Assembly (NCBI GenBank): GCA_021287065.1
Contig: JAJTBE010000104.1
Location: 1 to 64,000, forward strand
Reading direction: 5' to 3'
Origin: Bacillota bacterium
GTDB lineage: Bacteria > Vulcanimicrobiota > JAJTBE01
DNA length: 64,000 nt
Positions 61,310 through 64,000 of this stretch are shown here, piece after piece. Made by a program: the position numbers and the translations under genes. The notes under the pieces were generated by a model, which was not told the origin of the DNA, ran no database searches, and was given only the letters and a program-made list of their open reading frames with translations. Numbering within the stretch: position 1 is the first letter of the stretch; every line of letters starts with the position of its first letter.

Positions 61310-64000
61310 TTACTCCTTAACGGGACCTGAGATTATTACAAACATTTTATCAGGATAGAGATAGGTTTTTGCCGTATCCTGAATATCCTTGCGGGTAATG
61401 CTGTTGTAGGCTTCATAATACTTTTTGAAGTAATCGTCGCCTAGTTTGTAATATTCTATGCTGGCAAGTTCCCTTGCGATATTCTCGTTGTTTTCGAGGA
61501 ACACCGGAAGGCCTCCCATAAGGGAATATTTGGCATCGAGGAATTCATCCTCGCCTACGGGCTGAGTCTGGAGTGATTTCATCTGTTCAACGACTTTGCC
61601 AAGGGCTTTGTCCACATTTTTCGGTTCGACAGACATCTGAACCGCCCAGGGACCTTCTCCTACAGAAACATTGAGTCTGCTGAATACTCTGTAAGCCATT
61701 CCTGCGCCTCTCAATGCTCTTTCGAGCCTGTTAACGGAAGGAGCGCTGCCAAGTATATGGTTCATAAGCTCAAATTTATAGAAATGGGGATGATTTCTGG
61801 GAATGCCTCTATGCCCCATTACAATATCCACCTGCTGTTTATCAGGTATATTATTCACTTTTTTAACCGTAGAATCAGGAAGAGCAGCCTGAGGGAGCAA
61901 TGTGGCGGTTTTTTCGCCATCTGCTTTCCAGGTTCCCAGTTCTTTATTAAAGAGCTGAATTACCTTTTCGGAGTCCACATCACCTGAAACTGCTATGATT
62001 GTGGAATCGGGCCTGTAGTATGTTTTATGGAATTCAACCAGATCATTACGGGTTATTGAAGCTATACTTTCCTTTGTGCCCCATCTGAAATGGTGGAAAG
62101 GATGGTCTGCAGGAAAAACTTCCCCGAAGAAGTCTTTCATAGAAATAATCGAAGGCCTGTCCTTAATGGCGTTAAGCCTTGCCTGCATAAGAGTCTTCAG
62201 GGCGGAAAGCTGATCTTCCGGGAACACCGGTTTTCTGATAACTGAAGCAATCAGCGGCACAACTCTGTCAAGCTGTTCAGGCACTGTTTTCACAATCAGT
62301 TCGGTATTCTGAAGACTTGAATTGGTGGTCATATCTGCACCGATATAATCAAGTTCATCGGAGAGTCTGGCGCCAGTGAGGTTTTCACTGCCTCTCTGAA
62401 TCATGTAAGCGGTAATTTTGGAAAGCCCTTCTTTTCCGGCAGGTTCGAACATACCGCCGGCTCCTATTTCAACACGGATCACAACGGAAGGGTTAACCTT
62501 GTTTTCATAAACCTGAAGGGCAACACCGTTATCAAGAGTTTTTTTCTTTGTTACAAGGCTGAACTCCTGAGGCGCGGGAATGGAAGGCACTTTTGAACCT
62601 GTATATGAAGCAGGTTTTTTTACAGTCGGCGAAGACACATTTTTGGGTGCCGGAGCCGTATAGGTTTTTGCTGCAGGTTTCTTTGCAACCGGTTTCTTTT
62701 TCTGCGTTGCGGGTTTCTTACTTACCGGTTTCTTTTTGGGTACAGGTTTTTTCTTAGCCTGAGGTTTCTTCTTTGCAGCCTGCGGTTTTGCCGGTTTTTT
62801 GGGCTTAGGCTTAGGTTTGGACGCAGGTTTAGCCTTGGCTTTTGAAGCTGACTTCGGTTTAGGCTTAGGCTTGGGTTTCGGTTTAGCTTTGGATTTGCCT
62901 GAAGACTTGGATGATTTTGCAGTAGTCTTCTTTTTGGGTTTTGGTTTTGAAGCCGGTTTTGCCTTTGCTTTAGCTTTACCCTGAGCCATAGCCAGCATTG
63001 GGTTATAATCAGAAACCGATGACAGATCTTCTTCTGAAAGATCGACAGTATTCTGAGTAAACAAGCCAACCGCCTGTTTCAGATTGGCTATTCCGTATTT
63101 AAAAACAGGCGTAATGCCTGATAGATATTTTGAAGGAGTGAAATTGAAAGATTCGTCGCCGGGAGCTGTCTTATCATCATCAGGAACCACGAAGGGCTGG
63201 TTTGCTGATTTTGAATAGAGCCTGCCGATTGTTCTGTTTTCTTTTACAAAAAATCTGGAAGCTGCGTTTTTAATGTCCGCAGCGGTAATTCCATCAATAT
63301 TTGACGGAAAACTATCCACATAATTGTATGTGTAAATGCCTTCATACCAGCCAAGATTTCTCGCCTGACGGGTTACGCCGTCTCCGGCGTTGATGAACTG
63401 GGCTTTCAACTGATTCTTAGCCTTCTGAAGTTCGGCAGCGGGTACTTCTTCAGTGGTAAGGCGGGCAATTTCCCTGTTTAATACTTCCTCTGCCTTCTGA
63501 TGGGTTACTCCGGGTCTGAGGGCAAAACGGAGGTAATAGAGTCCCGGTTCGGATCCTGTGTCAAGCCAGGCAGCGGAGGAGGCGGTTATTCCGGTTTCCA
63601 CAAGCGCCCTTCTGAGCCTTGAGGATCTTCCGCCTGTGAGAATCGAATCGATCAGGGCTATGGTATAAAGGTCCTTATCCTTAATCGAAGGTGTATGATA
63701 AGCAACATGGAGAAGGGAAGTCAAACCCATATCTCTGACTTCAACTATCTTTTCCTCTTTTTGCTGATTTTCCGTTACATCCCTGAAAACAATGGGAGTT
63801 TTGCCATTTTCCCTTTCGTTGAAATACTTTGAAATCAGCTTTTCAACATCAGCCTGATTGAATCTGCCTACTACGGAAATGACAGCATTTTTGGGCATAT
63901 AGTGGGATTTATAGAAATCCTCAATATTCTGTTTGGTTAATTTGCCTATTTCATCAGGATTTCCATAGGGAGTTCTTCCGTAAGGCTGTCCTTCGAGAGC
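61310..64000 (-). CDS. M16 family peptidase with two units, 5' end outside the window
   Basis: At least 896 codons; the frame continues unbroken to base 64000 (the last 34 codons include ALEGQPYGRTPYG and FYKSHYMPKNAVISVVGR, typical M16 sequence), so the apparent ATG at 63898 is internal. The seen part of unit 1 is the C-terminal half of an M16 peptidase; its HxxEH motif would lie beyond the edge. A ~115-residue linker rich in Lys, Pro and Ala follows (for example KPKPKPKPKSASKAKAK). Unit 2 (from about residue 500 here) has the fold but GLSKITAYMIQRGS where HxxEH should be, so it is probably non-catalytic. Typical of bacterial M16 subunit fusions. The stop lies just after repeat family D. Secreted location cannot be seen. 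Confidence 0.9.
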   Translation of the reverse strand, partial: ALEGQPYGRTPYGNPDEIGKLTKQNIEDFYKSHYMPKNAVISVVGRFNQADVEKLISKYFNERENGKTPIVFRDVTENQQKEEKIVEVRDMGLTSLLHVAYHTPSIKDKDLYTIALIDSILTGGRSSRLRRALVETGITASSAAWLDTGSEPGLYYLRFALRPGVTHQKAEEVLNREIARLTTEEVPAAELQKAKNQLKAQFINAGDGVTRQARNLGWYEGIYTYNYVDSFPSNIDGITAADIKNAASRFFVKENRTIGRLYSKSANQPFVVPDDDKTAPGDESFNFTPSKYLSGITPVFKYGIANLKQAVGLFTQNTVDLSEEDLSSVSDYNPMLAMAQGKAKAKAKPASKPKPKKKTTAKSSKSSGKSKAKPKPKPKPKPKSASKAKAKPASKPKPKPKKPAKPQAAKKKPQAKKKPVPKKKPVSKKPATQKKKPVAKKPAAKTYTAPAPKNVSSPTVKKPASYTGSKVPSIPAPQEFSLVTKKKTLDNGVALQVYENKVNPSVVIRVEIGAGGMFEPAGKEGLSKITAYMIQRGSENLTGARLSDELDYIGADMTTNSSLQNTELIVKTVPEQLDRVVPLIASVIRKPVFPEDQLSALKTLMQARLNAIKDRPSIISMKDFFGEVFPADHPFHHFRWGTKESIASITRNDLVEFHKTYYRPDSTIIAVSGDVDSEKVIQLFNKELGTWKADGEKTATLLPQAALPDSTVKKVNNIPDKQQVDIVMGHRGIPRNHPHFYKFELMNHILGSAPSVNRLERALRGAGMAYRVFSRLNVSVGEGPWAVQMSVEPKNVDKALGKVVEQMKSLQTQPVGEDEFLDAKYSLMGGLPVFLENNENIARELASIEYYKLGDDYFKKYYEAYNSITRKDIQDTAKTYLYPDKMFVIISGPVKE

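Noticed and set aside
62799-62984. Gly/Leu/Ala-rich frame opposite the M16 linker
   Set aside because: Antisense reading of the Lys/Pro/Ala-rich codons; no independent support.
63898-63898. ATG 63898 as start of the M16 peptidase
   Set aside because: The reading frame continues upstream to the window edge with sequence typical of the family, so this Met is internal.
1-64000. CRISPR array
   Set aside because: The repeats seen are long, dispersed or tandem at 193 bp; there is no short regular repeat-spacer pattern and no cas gene.
1-64000. tRNA or rRNA genes
   Set aside because: I looked through all intergenic stretches for T-loop sequences such as GGTTCGAATCC and found none with a matching acceptor stem.

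Overview
The window reads as one chromosomal stretch of an uncultured, probably anaerobic, diderm bacterium with moderate GC (low to mid 40s % by eye). Support for a diderm comes from two predicted outer-membrane barrel proteins of the alginate-export type, several lipobox lipoproteins and Sec signal peptides. Support for an anaerobic lifestyle comes from Rnf genes, two radical SAM enzymes, a U32 protein and a NifU/IscU scaffold. No 16S gene or other secure taxonomic marker is present; a deep-branching candidate phylum is only a guess. Coding is dense with good Shine-Dalgarno sites, which I used to move several starts inward.

Layout. 1-1.4 kb: dispersed non-coding repeats. 1.4-6.3 kb (+): beta-propeller lipoprotein, 5'-nucleotidase-like metallophosphatase, rpsU (58 aa, easily missed), folD and a small Cys-rich protein. 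6.4-12.2 kb (-): a secreted HAD phosphatase fused to a chagasin domain, a TPR protein, two paralogous secreted proteins with an internal duplication, and a methyltransferase. 12.5-13.9 kb: a Spy/CpxP-like protein (+) and a MazEF-type toxin-antitoxin pair (-). 14-16.9 kb: uvrA (-), with a perfect 19-bp palindrome just upstream. 17.1-17.7 kb: repeats. 17.7-21.5 kb (-): DinB, CtpA, RlmM-like methyltransferase, DUF2203. 21.7 kb (+): adenosine deaminase. 22.9-24.7 kb (-): encapsulin shell, a ThiT-like thiamine transporter S component and an encapsulated ferritin (EncFtn) in one very tight operon. 24.8-27.4 kb (-): hybrid histidine kinase. 27.6-32.6 kb (-): rnfD-G-E-A-B with no rnfC beside it and an RnfG with two FMN-binding domains. 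32.7-37.0 kb (+): SbcD/SbcC (Mre11/Rad50-like). 37.0-39.0 kb: 2 kb of repeats. 39.1-42.4 kb (+): a lipoprotein made of 13 copies of one ~82-residue domain. 42.5-49.3 kb (-): two porin-like paralogues alternating with two chemoreceptors. 49.8-52.4 kb (-): EamA transporter and SpoIID/LytB protein. 52.5-55.4 kb: an unrecognised membrane protein (+), a MobA-like nucleotidyltransferase (-) and a PPC/DUF296 protein (+). 55.4-58.9 kb (-): a translationally coupled radical SAM / radical SAM / U32 cassette. 59.2-60.2 kb (+): HicB-like regulator and NifU/IscU. 60.2-61.3 kb: repeats in the opposite orientation. 61.3-64.0 kb (-): an M16 peptidase that runs off the right edge.

The strongest candidates for something new are the encapsulin/ThiT/EncFtn operon, the Rnf cluster with its two-FMN-domain RnfG and missing rnfC, the radical SAM pair whose second member has the N-terminal zinc-ribbon layout of tetraether-lipid-synthase-like proteins, and the HAD-chagasin fusion. 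The long gene-poor stretches hold at least four families of palindromic dispersed repeats (called A-D here). Reading frames inside them are judged spurious.
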